This document shows, in pieces, positions 1 to 9,251 of a DNA stretch of 64,000 nucleotides. This DNA comes from Caproiciproducens faecalis (GTDB lineage Bacteria; Bacillota; Clostridia; Oscillospirales; Acutalibacteraceae): contig NZ_JAGFNZ010000003.1 of the NCBI RefSeq assembly GCF_019448085.1, forward strand, positions 1 through 64,000, read 5' to 3'. The notes under the pieces are model-generated. The model ran no database searches and was not told the origin of the DNA. It saw nothing but the letters and a program-made list of their open reading frames with translations. How positions within the stretch are numbered: the first letter of the stretch is position 1; every line of letters begins with the position of its first letter. The position numbers were made by a program, and so were the translations under genes.

Positions 1-221
1 GTAAGGCGCTTGACTATAATACCAAATACATCCCCGTAAGTCAACCCTTTTTCTAAACTTTTTTAAACTTTTTTTAACATTTGTATTTTTACCGCGCTGT
101 TTAGTCATTTATCCCCTGTTTTTTCGCGTATTATGATGAGTTTTTGTAAAACTTTCATTATTTCAGCCTGCTTGGGATAAATTGCAGCGGAAGGGAAAAA
201 ATTTGTACAGAGGTGTTCAAT

Positions 222-902
222 ATGGAAAACAAATTCAAATATGTCTGGGCAATGATTATTGTAGTGCTGGTAAACATCCTTGTGATATCGATTGTCACCA
301 ATCTGGGCGGCTCTGTACTGACGCTTTCCAAGGTCGGTTCTCAGGGAGCAGAAGTTAAAAGTATTCAGACAAAGTTAAGAGATCAGGGATATTATAAAGG
401 AAAGATCGACGGTATCTTTGGAAGTGGGACAAAGAGCGCCGTTGTCAGCTTTCAGAAAGCCAAAGGTCTGACCCCCGACGGAATTGCCGGCGCAAAAACA
501 CTGAAGGCGCTGGGTCTGGGCGGTTCCGCTGGCGCACAGGGCGGTTTCAGCAGCACGGATGTCACTTTGCTGGCCCGCGTCACGTCCGCTGAATCGCGGG
601 GAGAGCCTTACTCCGGACAGGTTGCGGTTGCGGCGGTCATTCTGAACCGGATTGAGCATCCGTCGTTCCCCAACACACTGGCGGGCGTTATTTATCAGCC
701 GGGCGCATTCAGCTGTCTGAATGACGGCGGAATCAACGCCCCGGTTTCCGACTCAGCCTACAAAGCCGCGCGCGATGCGATCAACGGCTGGGACCCGTCG
801 GGCGGCGCCATCTATTATTATAACCCCGCAAAGTCCACAAGCAAATGGATTTTCTCCCGCCCCGTGATTACGGTCATCGGCGATCATCGCTTTTGCAGTT
901 AA
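222..902 (+). CDS. Membrane-anchored SleB-like cell wall hydrolase
   Basis: Probable spore-cortex or wall hydrolase of 226 residues. It has an N-terminal membrane segment (about residues 8-28), a peptidoglycan-binding type 1 domain (about 38-97, with repeats such as GSQGAEVKSIQTKLRDQGYY and IDGIFGSGT), and a C-terminal Hydrolase_2 (SleB/CwlJ) domain with the conserved Glu in SAESRGEP (about residue 124). I start at ATG 222 because the in-frame GTG at 213 lies inside the Shine-Dalgarno AGAGGTG. SleB enzymes act as lytic transglycosylases on cortex during germination, which suggests a spore former, but vegetative SleB-like paralogues exist. The membrane anchor replaces the cleavable signal of classical SleB. 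No ypeB-like partner is adjacent. Confidence 0.85.
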   Translation: MENKFKYVWAMIIVVLVNILVISIVTNLGGSVLTLSKVGSQGAEVKSIQTKLRDQGYYKGKIDGIFGSGTKSAVVSFQKAKGLTPDGIAGAKTLKALGLGGSAGAQGGFSSTDVTLLARVTSAESRGEPYSGQVAVAAVILNRIEHPSFPNTLAGVIYQPGAFSCLNDGGINAPVSDSAYKAARDAINGWDPSGGAIYYYNPAKSTSKWIFSRPVITVIGDHRFCS

Positions 903-922
903 GCGGCTTTTTTCATTATAAC

Positions 923-957
923 ATTGGCGCAGAACGGTTTGATCGCTCTGCGCCAAT
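923..957. terminator. Hairpin between convergent genes
   Basis: A perfect 11-bp inverted repeat (ATTGGCGCAGA / TCTGCGCCAAT, arms 923-933 and 947-957) sits between the convergent hydrolase and lysozyme genes. The flanking T runs are poor on both strands, so termination in either direction is plausible but not certain. Confidence 0.55.
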
Positions 958-985
958 TATCTTCCTATATATATGTCAGAAATGC

Positions 986-2209
986 TTACGCCACCGTTAC
1001 TACGCAGCGGCGCACCGGGCTCTGATTCGGCAGCACGGAATAAATGGAGGTGGTTCCCGCGCCGACACCCAGAATTTTTACATAATAGCTTCCGTTCTGA
1101 AGCTTCTGATAAACGATCTTTGCCACGCCGGAATTTCCGGTCGTAAAGGACGGCTTGCCGGTAATCCCGTTCGGGGTAAACTTAAACTGATAGCTCTGCC
1201 CTGGTTTTACGGAAAGCGAAAATCCCGTGTCGGAGAGAATGGTACTGTCCGCCGGCGTCTGAACCGGCGCTGCGGCCGCGGCCGAAGAAAGATAATCCGT
1301 ATAGCAGTAGTCCATGTCGGAGGCGGTATTGATTCCGCCTACCAGTCCGGCGTCACTGTACTGCCACATGGTATAATTCCCGCTGTAGCCGGGGGAAGGA
1401 ACATAATAGTGCGCCACCCATTTGTCGTATCCGCTCAGCGAGGGGCTGCTGAGTTTGGAGTTAAACATGCTGGTGTTACTGTAGATGCCTGTCTTGTAGC
1501 CTGAAGCGGTAATGGTGCCGCAGAAAGCGTTTACAATCGCCGCGAGCTGGTCGTTCGTCAGGGACGCATGATCGGCGTCGCCTTCAATATTGCTTTCAAT
1601 ATCATAAAAAACAGGATAATCCAGATGGCGGCCGTTCAGAATGGTAAGGCACATCTGCGCCTCCTGTACGGCGATCTCAGGGGTGGTTGCGTAACTGACA
1701 TGATATACGCCGACTTTGATTCCGTTGGCTGTGGCGGCCATATAGTTGTCCTCAAAGCAGTCGTCCGTCTGGGTTTCCGGCATTTCGTTGCCGTAGCCGG
1801 TACGCAGAATGGCGAAGTCCACTCCCGCGGCTTTCACGGATGACCAGTCAACCAGACCCTGATGCTCGGACACGTCAATGCCCTTTAAGACCACATGCAC
1901 GTCGCAGGAAGCGCTGCGGCCGTCCTGCGCAGTGACGGTAACCGTCGTTCTTCCGAGCGAATAAGCGGTCACGGTGCCGTCCGCCACAGAGGCGACGGCG
2001 GAGTTGCCCGACGCCCAACTGGCCTGCGAAACGGACGAACCGCTGTCAGTGGCCGTCAGCACGGCGGTTTCTCCTACTTTCAGATAAAGAGTTTCACTGC
2101 TGAGCACAAGGGTTCCGCCGGAAGTACCGGTATCCGCTGCAAAGGCGGCTGTGCTGAGCGATACGGCCATTGCCAGTACCAATAACAAGGCGACCCATTT
2201 TTTCTTCAT
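986..2209 (-). CDS. Secreted GH25 lysozyme with Ig-like (Big_2) domains
   Basis: Secreted N-acetylmuramidase of 407 residues. A signal peptide (1-25, cleaved near AFAA) is followed by a bacterial Ig-like Big_2 domain (about 30-108), a glycoside hydrolase 25 domain (about 109-315) and a second Ig-like domain at the C terminus (about 325-407). The GH25 signature is visible as GIDVSEHQG (Asp112) and FYDIES (Asp203/Glu205), the usual acidic catalytic residues. GH25 enzymes cleave the MurNAc-GlcNAc bond of peptidoglycan. The Ig-like modules probably space the enzyme in the wall. The start has a strong GGAGG seven bases upstream. It may serve wall turnover or interbacterial lysis; no phage genes are nearby. 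Confidence 0.9.
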   Translation of the reverse strand: MKKKWVALLLVLAMAVSLSTAAFAADTGTSGGTLVLSSETLYLKVGETAVLTATDSGSSVSQASWASGNSAVASVADGTVTAYSLGRTTVTVTAQDGRSASCDVHVVLKGIDVSEHQGLVDWSSVKAAGVDFAILRTGYGNEMPETQTDDCFEDNYMAATANGIKVGVYHVSYATTPEIAVQEAQMCLTILNGRHLDYPVFYDIESNIEGDADHASLTNDQLAAIVNAFCGTITASGYKTGIYSNTSMFNSKLSSPSLSGYDKWVAHYYVPSPGYSGNYTMWQYSDAGLVGGINTASDMDYCYTDYLSSAAAAAPVQTPADSTILSDTGFSLSVKPGQSYQFKFTPNGITGKPSFTTGNSGVAKIVYQKLQNGSYYVKILGVGAGTTSIYSVLPNQSPVRRCVVTVA

Positions 2210-2387
2210 TTCAGTTCCTCCATCAGTTCATATAAATTTTCCCGCATTCAGGTAAAAGATCATGATACAGATGATTTATCGTTTTGCCGGAATCTTCCAT
2301 AAAATGGTATTTCTAAAAACTTATTATATTCCTGCTTCCCCGTCCGTGTCAAGAACTGAAAAAAGGAGAGCGGCGACTTTCCGTAAA

Positions 2388-2420
2388 CAAAAAAAGGACC
2401 TTCCGGCGGATGCCGGAAAG
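2388..2420 (-). terminator. Rho-independent terminator of the small lipoprotein gene
   Basis: The stem CTTTCCGGC / GCCGGAAG with a GGAT-type loop (2401-2420) is followed on the minus strand by a T-rich run (the A run at 2388-2396 on the plus strand). It lies 17 bases past the stop of the lipoprotein gene. Confidence 0.75.
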
Positions 2421-2437
2421 CCCAACTGTTTCTCTGC

Positions 2438-2950
2438 TTATTTTTTGAACTCTTTAAACAGCTTGGTAGCTTCATCCTGATGCTGTTTGTTCTGATCGGA
2501 ATCGACGGTGTCTTTATAGATCATAATATATTTTCCGCTGTCGGAAATCACCGCGGGAACGGTTTGGTTCATAATGGTGAACCGGCTGTTCGCCTTTACC
2601 TCATCCAGAACGGCAGAAGCCTCGCTGGAAAGGCTGTCGGTGTTAAATTCATAGAGCTCTACGGTAACATTGTTTTTGCCGTTGTAGGCGAACTGATATT
2701 TCGCGCCCTTTTCTGCTCCGATAAAATCCGCTTTCATTTCCGTGGGAGTACCCGAAATTGCGGAGTTGGCGGTAAGGTACTTTTCAAGGCCGTCCAAATT
2801 GTCAGCCATATTGTCCGAGCCGACCGCGGAGGAAACCGTCTGGGAAGAAGCGCTCGGCGCCGACTGGGCACCGCCCACGTCGCCCATTCCGCAGGCCGCA
2901 AGGGAACCGGCCATAACAACCGCCAGTGCAAGGATTAAAATTTTCTTCAT
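2438..2950 (-). CDS. Small lipoprotein of unknown function (DUF4358-like)
   Basis: 170-residue predicted lipoprotein. MKKILILALAVVMAGSLAAC gives a type II signal peptide with lipobox Cys20. A short Gly/Ser-rich linker follows, then an alpha/beta domain (about 45-170) with the motif SGKYIMIYK and a charged helical tail. The start ATG at 2950 has AGAGAGGA upstream; an upstream in-frame ATG at 3016 lacks one and would bury the signal peptide. The overall shape resembles the DUF4358 lipoproteins of Clostridia, but I recognise this only loosely. It is monocistronic, ending at its own terminator. No function can be assigned. Confidence 0.8.
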   Translation of the reverse strand: MKKILILALAVVMAGSLAACGMGDVGGAQSAPSASSQTVSSAVGSDNMADNLDGLEKYLTANSAISGTPTEMKADFIGAEKGAKYQFAYNGKNNVTVELYEFNTDSLSSEASAVLDEVKANSRFTIMNQTVPAVISDSGKYIMIYKDTVDSDQNKQHQDEATKLFKEFKK

Positions 2951-3121
2951 TTTTATGATATCCTCTCTTAAACAAAAAAATCGAATTCTTTGCTGCGACG
3001 ACCATGGCACAGGCATGTTTCAGGGAATCCTTAATAGCTTGCCCAAAACCAAAATTTTAATAGAAAGAAAACGCCGTCTAGGTAATTATCTGATTTTTAC
3101 ACCGATTTGTCAACACCATAC

Positions 3122-3153
3122 AAAAAAATCCCCGCCTCCCGAAAGAGGCAGGG
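3122..3153 (-). terminator. Rho-independent terminator of the solute-binding protein gene
   Basis: A GC-rich stem (CCCTGCCTC / GAGGCGGGG, one mismatch, 3130-3153) is followed on the minus strand by GATTTTTTTG. It lies 17 bases after the stop codon. Confidence 0.85.
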
Positions 3154-3170
3154 AAAAAGCAGGAGGCAGC

Positions 3171-4763
3171 TCAGCTGTTTTTGGTAACCCCGGCCAGCGG
3201 AAGCATGCCGGTCGCGTGATAGAGGAAGTTCTGAATTTTAGGCGAAGTAGCGATCAGGTTGGTGGAGTGCGAAATGGGAAGCCACGGCGACTCCTTCGCG
3301 ATCAGCTTTTCCGCGTCGCTGTACGCGGCGTTGCGCTGTGCACCCATCGGCATCTTGACCGCCTTTGCAATCATGTCCTTGTACTGCTGATTATTGAACC
3401 GGGCGTAGTTCATCCCCGGGTCATCCACGGCAAGCAGGTTCAGGAAGTTGTCGGCGTCGCCGTTGTCGCCAATCCATCCGGCAAAGCAGATGTCAAAGTC
3501 GCCCTGCTGCTGTTTGGTCTTGTAGGTAGTCCAGTCGTACGCGTCGATGGTGCAGGTGACGCCCACTTTGGAAAGGTACCCCTGAATCGCCTCGGCAAGC
3601 GTCTGGCCGTTTGCCGGGTTATACATGCGCGCGCTGGTATAGGTAATCATATGTACCTGCGTAATGCCCGCCTCTTTCAGCGCGACTTTCGCGGCTTCCG
3701 GATCATAGGCCGCCTGCTGAACCGACTTGTCATAGCCCGGCATGAACGTGGGCAGGATGGAAGTCGCAGCTTCCGAATAGCCCTTATACAGGGTTTCGAC
3801 CAGCTCAGGGACGTTGATGGCGGCGGAAATCGCCGCGCGGGCTTTCGCGTTGTTGAACGGGGCACGGCTGCAGTTGTACGCCATATAGTTGATGTTCATA
3901 CCGGGTGATTTGATAATCTGATTCCCGGCTGAAGTGACCTGGTCGACTACGGTATGGTCGATTCCGTCAATGATATCCACTTCCCCGTTATTCAGCGCGA
4001 CCACACGGGCGGAATTGTCCTTGATGGTGCGGAAAACTACATTTTTCGTCAGCGCCTTGGTCCCCCAGTAGTCGTCATTGCGCACCAGCACCGTGTTCTG
4101 ATCTTTCTGCCAGCTGACAAATTTATACGCCCCGGTTCCCACGGGATGTTCATTGACGTTATTGTTGTTATCCTGCAGCGCCTTGGGGCTGACAATCAGT
4201 GCGCCCAGGTTCATGGCCAGGTTGTTCAGGAACGGCGTGCAGGGTTCTTTCAGGTTGATTTTGACGGTGTTCTCGTCCACCACCTGCACATCTTTTACCG
4301 CGCCGTATACAAACGAGGCGTAGCTCATGTCTTCCGTGACTTTGGGCGGAAGCTGACGGTCAATGTTGAATTTGACCGCGTCGGCGTTAAAGTCGGTGCC
4401 GTCCTGAAATTTTACCCCTTTACGCAGATGAAAGACATAGGTGAGGCCGTCGGCGCTCACGTCCCAGCTTTCCGCAAGGCAAGGCTCGACCTCCGTGGAA
4501 TCCTTTTTATATTTCAGCAGGCCCTCATAAAGATTGCTCATGATCTTAACCGACTCAACATCGTCTACCAAAGCGGGGTCCAGACCGCGCGCGTCTGCCG
4601 CGGAACCGTACACCAGCGTGTCGTTTTTTCCGCTTTTCGCGGCCTGAGAGGAGCCCGCGCCGCCGGACGCGCTTTGTGCCCCCTGTTTTCCCGCGCAGCC
4701 AGCCATAGCAGACAGCATTAACGCGGCAGTCAAAACCAGAGCCGCTAATTTCTTTATCTTCAC
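3171..4763 (-). CDS. ABC transporter substrate-binding lipoprotein, peptide/nickel family (SBP_bac_5)
   Basis: 530-residue extracellular lipoprotein. A signal peptide with lipobox MLSAMAGC (Cys22) and a Ser/Gly linker precede a family 5 binding fold (about 48-525). Family hallmarks are YGSAADARGLDPALVDD near the N terminus, LYEGLLKY, the signature LAESWDVSADGLTYVFHLR and WLPISHS near the end. These proteins deliver oligopeptides, or less often nickel or glycosides, to an ABC importer. No permease or ATPase gene is adjacent, so this is an orphan binding protein relying on a distant transporter. The start codon is GTG, with AAGGGG upstream, and an extended -10 promoter lies about 40 bases before it. 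The substrate cannot be read from sequence. Confidence 0.9.
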   Translation of the reverse strand: MKIKKLAALVLTAALMLSAMAGCAGKQGAQSASGGAGSSQAAKSGKNDTLVYGSAADARGLDPALVDDVESVKIMSNLYEGLLKYKKDSTEVEPCLAESWDVSADGLTYVFHLRKGVKFQDGTDFNADAVKFNIDRQLPPKVTEDMSYASFVYGAVKDVQVVDENTVKINLKEPCTPFLNNLAMNLGALIVSPKALQDNNNNVNEHPVGTGAYKFVSWQKDQNTVLVRNDDYWGTKALTKNVVFRTIKDNSARVVALNNGEVDIIDGIDHTVVDQVTSAGNQIIKSPGMNINYMAYNCSRAPFNNAKARAAISAAINVPELVETLYKGYSEAATSILPTFMPGYDKSVQQAAYDPEAAKVALKEAGITQVHMITYTSARMYNPANGQTLAEAIQGYLSKVGVTCTIDAYDWTTYKTKQQQGDFDICFAGWIGDNGDADNFLNLLAVDDPGMNYARFNNQQYKDMIAKAVKMPMGAQRNAAYSDAEKLIAKESPWLPISHSTNLIATSPKIQNFLYHATGMLPLAGVTKNS

Positions 4764-4802
4764 TGCTTATTACCCCTTCCTGTTCCATAGCTTATTTTTA
4801 TT

Positions 4803-4831
4803 ATCCTACCACATTAAAGGGATAAAGGCAA
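4803..4831 (-). promoter_or_regulatory. SigA-type promoter of the solute-binding protein gene
   Basis: On the minus strand TTGCCT (4826-4831) and TAGGAT (4803-4808) are separated by 17 bases, and the -10 is extended by TG (TGGTAGGAT). The gap from 4764 to 5073 holds otherwise only AT-rich DNA and a tRNA T-arm-like stretch without a gene. Confidence 0.65.
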
Positions 4832-5073
4832 GAGAAATGTAAATATCGTCAGCTCTAATCCTGCATTTTTACCGCAAAATTATTAAAATATTGGCGTATA
4901 TCCGTAGAATATGAATTTTTCATTTTGTATCATTCAATTTCAACAATCAGCCTCCTCAAATGCGGACGCACAGTGTCTTTTGCGCCTTCGGCGGGTGTCG
5001 CCCCAAACGGTCGGCAAAACATTCTCAACCGTACGCGAATTGCATCCGGACTCAGTCCGGTTCGAGTCCCCGA

Positions 5074-5098
5074 TAAAAAAAAGCACCCGACTGGGTGC
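5074..5098 (-). terminator. Terminator of the tRNA operon
   Basis: The stem GCACCC / GGGTGC with a four-base loop (5083-5098) is followed on the minus strand by a run of nine-base T-rich sequence. It sits just past the CCA end of tRNA-Val. Confidence 0.85.
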
Positions 5099-5108
5099 AT
5101 TTCTTATT

Positions 5109-5185
5109 TGGTGGACACAAGGGGACTCGAACCCATGACCTCTCGCGTGTGAGGCGAGCGCTCTAACCAGCTGAGCTATGCGTCC
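5109..5185 (-). tRNA. tRNA-Val (anticodon CAC)
   Basis: 77-nt cloverleaf with a 7-bp acceptor stem (GGACGCA / TGTGTCC), D arm TAGCTCAGCTGGTTAGAGC, anticodon arm CTCGC-CTCACAC-GCGAG giving CAC, T arm GGGTTCGAGTCCC, and an encoded CCA. CAC reads GUG codons. It is the last gene of a Met-Glu-Val tRNA operon. Confidence 0.95.
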
Positions 5186-5224
5186 ATAGTCCGCGTGTAC
5201 AGGATAACTTGGTTCAAAAAAATA

Positions 5225-5299
5225 TGGTGACCCGGACGAGATTCGAACTCGTGAAACCGCCGTGAAAGGGCGGTGTCTTAACCGCTTGACCACCGGGCC
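5225..5299 (-). tRNA. tRNA-Glu (anticodon TTC)
   Basis: 75-nt cloverleaf with acceptor stem GGCCCGG / CCGGGTC, anticodon arm CCGCC-CTTTCAC-GGCGG giving TTC, T loop TTCGAAT and an encoded CCA. Middle gene of the tRNA operon. Confidence 0.95.
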
Positions 5300-5305
5300 A
5301 TATCA

Positions 5306-5382
5306 TGGTAGCGGCAATTGGATTTGAACCAATGACACTTCGGGTATGAACCGAATGCTCTAGCCAACTGAGCTATGCCGCC
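5306..5382 (-). tRNA. tRNA-Met (anticodon CAT)
   Basis: 77-nt cloverleaf with acceptor stem GGCGGCA / TTGCCGC-type pairing, D arm TAGCTCAGTTGGCTAGAGC, anticodon arm TTCGG-TTCATAC-CCGAA giving CAT, and an encoded CCA. It has a fully paired first acceptor pair and lacks the three G-C pairs (GGG/CCC) of an initiator anticodon stem, so it is an elongator Met tRNA. A CAT-anticodon tRNA-Ile modified by TilS is less likely but not excluded. Confidence 0.92.
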
Positions 5383-5413
5383 ATATGCTCTGTGTTGAAA
5401 CGGAGCGTTTTAT

Positions 5414-5443
5414 ATTATAACCTGATATTCTTGTGTTTGTCAA
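5414..5443 (-). promoter_or_regulatory. Strong SigA promoter of the tRNA operon
   Basis: Consensus TTGACA (5438-5443) and TATAAT (5414-5419) on the minus strand, 18 bases apart, 31 bases upstream of the mature tRNA-Met 5' end. Confidence 0.85.
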
Positions 5444-5475
5444 CACATTCTCTCAATAATTTTAAAAAAACTATT

Positions 5476-6156
5476 TTAAGTCCTCTTTTTACTCCCGATT
5501 TCCCTTGTAAACCGGGCGGTAATCTCCTGCGGACGGGTAATCGCGCCGCCCACTACCGCACAGTACGCTCCCGCGTCAAGGACTGCTTTCAACTCCTGCG
5601 GAGTCTGGATTTTCCCCTCCGCAATGACGGGAACCGAAAGCTCCCGGGCCAACCGGCGAATCAGCGCCAGATTCGGCCCCGGCAGATTTTCAGAGTACGG
5701 CGTATAGCCGCAGAGCGTGGTGGAAACACAGTCAAAACCGATTTTTTCGGCATTGACCGCTTCCTCATAGGTGGAACAGTCCGCCATTGCCAAAACATTC
5801 CCGCTTTTGACCAGCGCGGCCAGATCCTCCAGTCTTTCCCCGTTCGGCCGCTTCCGCAGCGTCGCGTCCAGCGCAATCATTGCGCAGCCGGTGCGGAGCA
5901 GCTCCCGGATTTCGTTTTCCGTGGGGGTAATATAAATATCGGAATCGGCGTATTGCCTCTTGATAATTCCAATGACGGGCAGGTCGGTCACCCTCATGAT
6001 TTCAAGGATGTCCTCCGTGCCCTGTGCGCGAATTCCCACAGCGCCGCCGGCTTCTGCCGCCAGCGCCATCCTGCCCATAATCATCGAGCTGTGCAGGGGC
6101 TCGCCCGGGAGTGCCTGACAGGAAACAACCAGTCCGCCTTTTATCTCACCGAGCAT
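5476..6156 (-). CDS. nanE: N-acetylmannosamine-6-phosphate 2-epimerase
   Basis: 226-residue TIM-barrel enzyme of the NanE family, normal length. It converts ManNAc-6-P to GlcNAc-6-P in sialic acid and amino-sugar catabolism. Family motifs are visible: GGLVVSCQALPGEPLH at the N terminus, GAVGIRAQG, VIGIIKR, MIALDATLRKRP (the catalytic Lys region), STTLCGYTPYS, VIAEGKI and AYCAVVGGAITRP at the phosphate-binding end. It follows guaB by 30 bases on the same strand with a GGGGGA Shine-Dalgarno, so the two are probably co-transcribed. No nanA, nanK or sialic acid transporter is nearby, so it may serve scavenging of wall amino sugars rather than a dedicated sialate pathway. Confidence 0.93.
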   Translation of the reverse strand: MLGEIKGGLVVSCQALPGEPLHSSMIMGRMALAAEAGGAVGIRAQGTEDILEIMRVTDLPVIGIIKRQYADSDIYITPTENEIRELLRTGCAMIALDATLRKRPNGERLEDLAALVKSGNVLAMADCSTYEEAVNAEKIGFDCVSTTLCGYTPYSENLPGPNLALIRRLARELSVPVIAEGKIQTPQELKAVLDAGAYCAVVGGAITRPQEITARFTREIGSKKRT

Positions 6157-6186
6157 CAGTATCCCCCGATTTCCAATAAAAATTTA

Positions 6187-7677
<1,491 letters not shown>

Positions 7678-7751
7678 TCACATTCACGCCGCTGTAAAAA
7701 CTGTAATTTCCAGCCGCTTTCTCTCTTCATGCAATTTTTATATATTTTGTT

Positions 7752-7780
7752 ATTATATCATTTGATTCACAAATATTCAA
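7752..7780 (-). promoter_or_regulatory. SigA promoter of guaB
   Basis: TTGAAT (7775-7780) and TATAAT (7752-7757) on the minus strand with a 17-base spacer. The roughly 85-base leader to the guaB start shows no purine riboswitch that I can recognise. Confidence 0.8.
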
Positions 7781-7816
7781 TCGTTAAGTAGCAGATTTTC
7801 ACTTTTCCATAAAGCG

Positions 7817-7839
7817 GAAAGCCGGCCGGGACGGCTTTC
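7817..7839 (-). terminator. Hairpin after the GNAT gene
   Basis: The inverted repeat GAAAGCCG / CGGCTTTC lies six bases past the GNAT stop codon. The downstream T run is weak, so termination efficiency is uncertain. Confidence 0.45.
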
Positions 7840-7844
7840 AGAAT

Positions 7845-8393
7845 TTACAGGCTTTTCAGCATCAGCAGCTGCGCCCCGTAGCTGCCGTCTCGGTACCGGA
7901 AGGACTTTTCCATGGTACCGTATGTATGAAAACCGAACTTTTGGTACAAGGCAATGGCCCGCTCGTTCGTGGCAACGACCTCCAGCTCAAGCTGCTCATA
8001 CCCCGCCTCTTTTGCGCAGGCAATGATTTCCGGAAGGATTGCCGAGGCAATTCCGATTCCCCAGTATTTTTCCTTTACCGAAATACCAAAAGCGGCGCGG
8101 TGCCGGCATCTTTCAAACGGAGCCGACGGGGAAATTCCCGCGGTCGCAACAATCTCTCCGTTTACTTCGGCGGCGATCAGCAGACTTTTCGGGTCCGACC
8201 AGTGGCTATCCAGAAAGTCACGCTCGTCCTCCTCCGTCAGGGTAATTTCATCCTCGTAGCGTGCCATAAAGACGGTTTCGCCTGAGGTCACCCGCAGTTC
8301 CTCCAGAACCGCCGCGGCGTCTTTCGCTCCCGGGCTTCTTAAAATACAGCCTTCCCCGTTTCTCAGCTTAACTTTTTTCTCTTCCAGAATCAT
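7845..8393 (-). CDS. GNAT-family N-acetyltransferase
   Basis: 182-residue acetyltransferase of the RimI/PhnO-like GNAT fold. The acetyl-CoA pyrophosphate loop appears as VKEKYWGIGIASAIL (the Q/RxxGxG/A motif with Gly-Ile-Gly), followed by ELEVVATNERAIALYQKFGF, the typical motif B with the conserved Asn and Tyr, and the closing FHTYGTMEKSFRYRDG. It transfers acetyl groups to an amine; the substrate (protein N terminus, polyamine or small metabolite) is not readable. I use ATG 8393, which has AGGAGG six bases upstream; a longer reading to 8468 would run into the thioesterase gene. It is the last gene of a short unit with the thioesterase upstream. Confidence 0.88.
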   Translation of the reverse strand: MILEEKKVKLRNGEGCILRSPGAKDAAAVLEELRVTSGETVFMARYEDEITLTEEDERDFLDSHWSDPKSLLIAAEVNGEIVATAGISPSAPFERCRHRAAFGISVKEKYWGIGIASAILPEIIACAKEAGYEQLELEVVATNERAIALYQKFGFHTYGTMEKSFRYRDGSYGAQLLMLKSL

Positions 8394-8425
8394 ATGTATC
8401 CTCCTAAAGCGGCCGCGCTTGCTTT

Positions 8426-9166
8426 TTATTTTTTCGGCACAAGAGTCGCCGAAGCGGTAAAGCCGCATCCCCTATTGTGGACGCCCTGCATCAGCACCTG
8501 ACCGTTTTCCTTTGCGGCGTAGATTTTGAGGACGTCGCCCTGCGCGCTTTCATTTACATAATTGATCTGTACCTGTGCATACTGGCTGCCCTGTGCGCCG
8601 TCCGGCAGAAAATCCGTCAGGATATCGCCGTAGATGGTGTTGTTCAGGTGACGGTTATAGTCAAGGTCGGAGTAGTAAATGGGCCGTTCCCCCACCAGCG
8701 GCAGGTCGTCCGGCACCGTGATCTTCACCATCCGATTCTCCGGCGCTACCTTCTCCCCGGAAAAAATACCGTAATCGAGGAACTTTTTCGGGCGCATGAC
8801 TTTATGCGTCACCGGGTCGGCTATGACGGAGGTCTGCATGACCTCAATGATTTTTTCATCCCCGCTGTATAGGATAAAATCGCGGTAAAACTGGGCTCCG
8901 TTTACCCCGCGCGGATGCGTTTTGATGGTAATTTTCTCATTATGTACCGGCATCCGTTTGATTTTGGCGCGGTTGGTAATTAAAAGAAAGACCATTCCGT
9001 CCTCATACAATTTTTCATAGCTTAGTCCCACAAGGGCAACATGCTGTTCGCTTGTTTCCTGACACATGCGCATCAGCACACTCAGCTTTAAAAGACGCTG
9101 TGCGCCCACCTCGTAGCTGGCCACCCGCACCTCGCGCGTATATTCGTTAATGATGCTTTGATTCAT
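8426..9166 (-). CDS. Acyl-ACP thioesterase
   Basis: 246-residue double hot-dog protein of the FatA/FatB-like acyl-ACP thioesterase family. It hydrolyses acyl-ACP to release free fatty acids in the cytoplasm, setting chain length or supplying fatty acid for recycling. The first hot-dog begins at MNQSIINEYTREVRVASYEV and includes the signature SEQHVALVGLSYEKLYEDGMVFLL. The second contains YSDLDYNRHLNNT, which carries the catalytic Asp-x-Asn-x-His set of the family. Length and layout match bacterial members common in Clostridia. It is followed after 32 bases by the GNAT gene on the same strand. Confidence 0.92.
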   Translation of the reverse strand: MNQSIINEYTREVRVASYEVGAQRLLKLSVLMRMCQETSEQHVALVGLSYEKLYEDGMVFLLITNRAKIKRMPVHNEKITIKTHPRGVNGAQFYRDFILYSGDEKIIEVMQTSVIADPVTHKVMRPKKFLDYGIFSGEKVAPENRMVKITVPDDLPLVGERPIYYSDLDYNRHLNNTIYGDILTDFLPDGAQGSQYAQVQINYVNESAQGDVLKIYAAKENGQVLMQGVHNRGCGFTASATLVPKK

Positions 9167-9200
9167 ATTACACCCTCTGTATCTGTATAGGTAGGGAATA

Positions 9201-9238
9201 CCCCCTGCGGAGCTTCCTTTTCAGGAACCCTCAGGGGG
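9201..9238 (-). terminator. Possible terminator after serS
   Basis: An inverted repeat CCCCCTG / CAGGGGG (9201-9207 and 9232-9238) with an inner GGAAGC-type pairing lies 13 bases past the serS stop. It has no clear T run, so it may instead be an mRNA 3' stabilising hairpin. Confidence 0.35.
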
Positions 9239-9251
9239 ATTCATTTACGGT

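Noticed and set aside
1-221. Possible sporulation (SigG/SigF) promoter before the SleB-like gene
   Set aside because: AT-rich and suggestive, but I could not fit both elements with a standard spacing.
5030-5073. Stretch ending GGTTCGAGTCCCCGA, like a tRNA T arm
   Set aside because: The putative T stem does not pair beyond two bases and no acceptor or anticodon arm can be built, so no tRNA is called; a decayed tRNA remains possible.
4925-5152. 75-residue frame ending VDTRGLEPMTSRV
   Set aside because: It translates the tRNA-Val gene and its terminator; a known type of spurious prediction.
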